Below the pieces are notes generated by a model, which worked only from the letters and a program-made list of their open reading frames with translations, was not told where the DNA came from and made no database searches. A stretch of DNA of 64,000 nucleotides from Sphingomonas sp. AR_OL41 (lineage in GTDB: Bacteria > Pseudomonadota > Alphaproteobacteria > Sphingomonadales > Sphingomonadaceae). Position 1 is the first letter of the stretch; the number at the start of each line of letters is the position of its first letter. The stretch lies in contig NZ_JARYTI010000014.1 in the NCBI RefSeq assembly GCF_029911635.1, positions 54,039-118,038 on the forward strand. The letters run 5' to 3'. This document shows positions 62,444 to 64,000 of this stretch, one piece after another. The translations under genes were made by a program, and so were the position numbers.

Positions 62444-63610
62444 ATGCGCATTGTTCACGTTACGCCATATTACCTTCCGGCGATCCGCTACGGCGGACCG
62501 GTCCGCTCGGTGCATGCGCTCGCTGCCGGAGCTGCCGCTCTTGGCCATGAGGTGCACGTATTCACGACCGACGCGAACGGCCCTAACCGACTCAACGTGA
62601 CGGAGGGGCAGCCAGTGGTGCTCGATGGCGTTTACGTGCATTACTTCAAACTCAATTGGATGAGCCGTTTCTTCTACGCTCCTAAAATGGCCGCGGCGTT
62701 GGCAAAGGCGATGGGCGGGACCGACATGGTCCATTTGCACACCGTTTTTTTGTGGCCAACCTTGGCCGCTGCGCGGATCGCGGCGGCGCACGGCGTACCA
62801 TATGTTCTCTCGCCGCGCGGGATGCTGGTTAAGGAACTGGTCCGCAAGCGCTCGCGCCTGGCTAAATCAGCATGGATCACCTTCTTCGAGCGCCGCACTA
62901 TCGAACGTGCAGCGGCGATCAACGTCTCGTCTTCGACTGAACGCGCGCAACTCAGCGCTTTCGACTTCCACCTGCCCCCAGTATTCCAGCTATCCAACGG
63001 CGTCGGCGATCCCGAACCATATGCCGAAACAGCGGTGTCGGCCGACGTCCGCGCGGCTGTCGATTCGGGTAACTATGTGATGTTCCTCGGACGGTTGGGC
63101 TGGGAAAAGAATCTAGCGTCGCTGGTTCGTGCGATGGTCCACGTTCCACACATTCGACTGATCATCGCGGGCTTCGATGAACGCGGCCAAGCGGCAGCGC
63201 TGGTATCGTTAATCGACGAATTGAAGCTGCAGACAAGGATCTCGCTTCTCGCGCGTGACATCGAAGGTGCGGACAAAGAGCATCTCTTTGCTCGCGCGAC
63301 TTTGTTCTGCCTACCCTCGTTCCATGAAAATTTCGGCAACGTGGTGCTTGAGGCAATGATGCGAGGCATACCGACACTAGTCGGGACTGATGTTGGCGCG
63401 GCGGATGCGGTGCGAGCTGCCGGGGCTGGGCGAGTATGTGATGTGACGCCCGCTGCCCTCGCTGAGGCGTTGAATCAGATACTTGCGAATTCGCAATTAT
63501 TGATCGAAATGGGTGGTAAAGGACGCGTGGCCGCCGAGCGGGACTATGGCTGGCGCTCGGTCGCTGCCCGGTCAATAGACGAATATAAATCCCTGGTGAA
63601 CACAACGTAA
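62444..63610 (+). CDS. GT4-type glycosyltransferase
   Basis: A 388-residue GT-B glycosyltransferase starting 3 bases after the aminotransferase stop, hence in the same operon. It has MRIVHVTPYYLPAIRYGGPVRSV (acceptor loop), MVHLHTVFLWPTLAAARIAA, VPYVLSPRGMLV, and in the C-terminal half YVMFLGRLGWEKNLASLVRAM, LIIAGFDERGQ, LFCLPSFHENFGNVVLEAMMRGIPTLV (the EX7E motif). It probably adds a sugar in surface polysaccharide assembly. The donor cannot be read from sequence. Confidence 0.9.
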   Translation: MRIVHVTPYYLPAIRYGGPVRSVHALAAGAAALGHEVHVFTTDANGPNRLNVTEGQPVVLDGVYVHYFKLNWMSRFFYAPKMAAALAKAMGGTDMVHLHTVFLWPTLAAARIAAAHGVPYVLSPRGMLVKELVRKRSRLAKSAWITFFERRTIERAAAINVSSSTERAQLSAFDFHLPPVFQLSNGVGDPEPYAETAVSADVRAAVDSGNYVMFLGRLGWEKNLASLVRAMVHVPHIRLIIAGFDERGQAAALVSLIDELKLQTRISLLARDIEGADKEHLFARATLFCLPSFHENFGNVVLEAMMRGIPTLVGTDVGAADAVRAAGAGRVCDVTPAALAEALNQILANSQLLIEMGGKGRVAAERDYGWRSVAARSIDEYKSLVNTT

Positions 63611-63873
63611 GCGCGTGCTCGAAACCTTAAACACACCCAAGTCTTTGCTGCCGATCCGGAATTCTGAACCGCCCCGGGATTGTGGGAGGCTCCAACTCCT
63701 CACATGAGGGTTTTGGGGTCAAGGGGTTATCATGCGGATCCATCCTTTCTCGTTCGGCATCCAAGGTCTGAGCCCGATCGCATAGTATCGGCCCGGTATC
63801 CGGGCCTGCACAACCTCACATCCGGTCGCCGCTCTGGACGGCTGCACCAATATCCCGCTTTCGACGGGCAAGG
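63611..63873. other. Transition to IS21-type element
   Basis: No gene recognised. A segment with TGAACCGCCCCGGG near 63666 resembles the ends of IS3-type elements, which I note only as an impression. Confidence 0.3.
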
Positions 63874-64000
63874 TGTTGATTTCCACTGAGAGCTGACCCG
63901 GGAGGCGCATAATTTCCACTGAGAAGTGACCCATGTTCTGACCTTCCCCCTGGCTGCCTGGTCGGGGGACACCGGAGTGATCGACATGGCTTTATTGAGC
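63874..64000 (+). mobile_element. IS21-family element, left end (runs off the window)
   Basis: Begins TGTTGATTTCCACTGAGAGC and repeats ATTTCCACTGAGAAGTGACCC at 63912-63932; such repeated terminal blocks are typical of IS21. The first codons of the likely transposase (ATG at 63986, MALLS) follow a GGAGTGA ribosome site. The rest lies outside. Confidence 0.7.

Overview
The window looks like a chromosome segment of a Sphingomonas-type alphaproteobacterium. I infer this from the high GC, frequent GTG/TTG starts, TonB receptors with C-terminal Phe, Tat-exported glycoside hydrolases, and a sugar-utilisation locus carrying a flavin 'tryptophan halogenase' and a DUF6445 protein. No rRNA, tRNA or CRISPR array was seen.

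Layout. (1) 1-9.8 kb: the tail of a TonB receptor; a very large Ser/Thr-kinase/ATPase/histidine-kinase hybrid with its FixJ-type regulator; a dienelactone-hydrolase-fold protein lacking its nucleophile; an orphan HisKA_2 kinase; an SDR. (2) 10-18.8 kb: a HipA toxin remnant, a large lipoprotein, a membrane histidine kinase/LuxR regulator pair, a broken DUF6855-like gene, three small conserved genes including an AlkB-like oxygenase, and a membrane protein. (3) 18.85-35.6 kb: a coherent glucan/oligosaccharide utilisation locus with a LacI regulator, two GH3 beta-glucosidases, a GH144-like glucanase, a GPH symporter, a flavin halogenase, an Oar-like TonB receptor, a GH31 enzyme and a DUF6445 protein. 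Four copies of a palindromic site (core GTAACCGGTT) lie in its three divergent promoter regions, so one LacI protein probably controls the whole locus.

(4) 35.7-46.2 kb: an orphan YDG-repeat adhesin tail, a methyltransferase, an intergenic direct repeat, several unrecognised secreted proteins, a tandem PilZ protein and a regulator with two winged helices. (5) 46.3-63.6 kb: a surface-polysaccharide region (gmd, an acyltransferase remnant, a phosphoglucomutase-fold protein with all active-site loops degraded, three glycosyltransferases, a WbpD/WlbB-type acetyltransferase and its aminotransferase partner). It is split by an insertion-sequence island: an IS110 element, then an IS3 remnant holding an IS5-type element that was itself hit by IS66 and IS256 elements, each with an 8-bp target duplication. 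An IS21-type element begins at the right edge.

How the genes fit together. In the utilisation locus the TonB receptor would import oligosaccharide across the outer membrane, the Tat-exported GH144, GH3 and GH31 enzymes would cut it in the periplasm, and the GPH symporter would take up the product. The strongest anomalies are the apparent phosphoglucomutase pseudoenzyme, the shared operator set, and the nested insertions.
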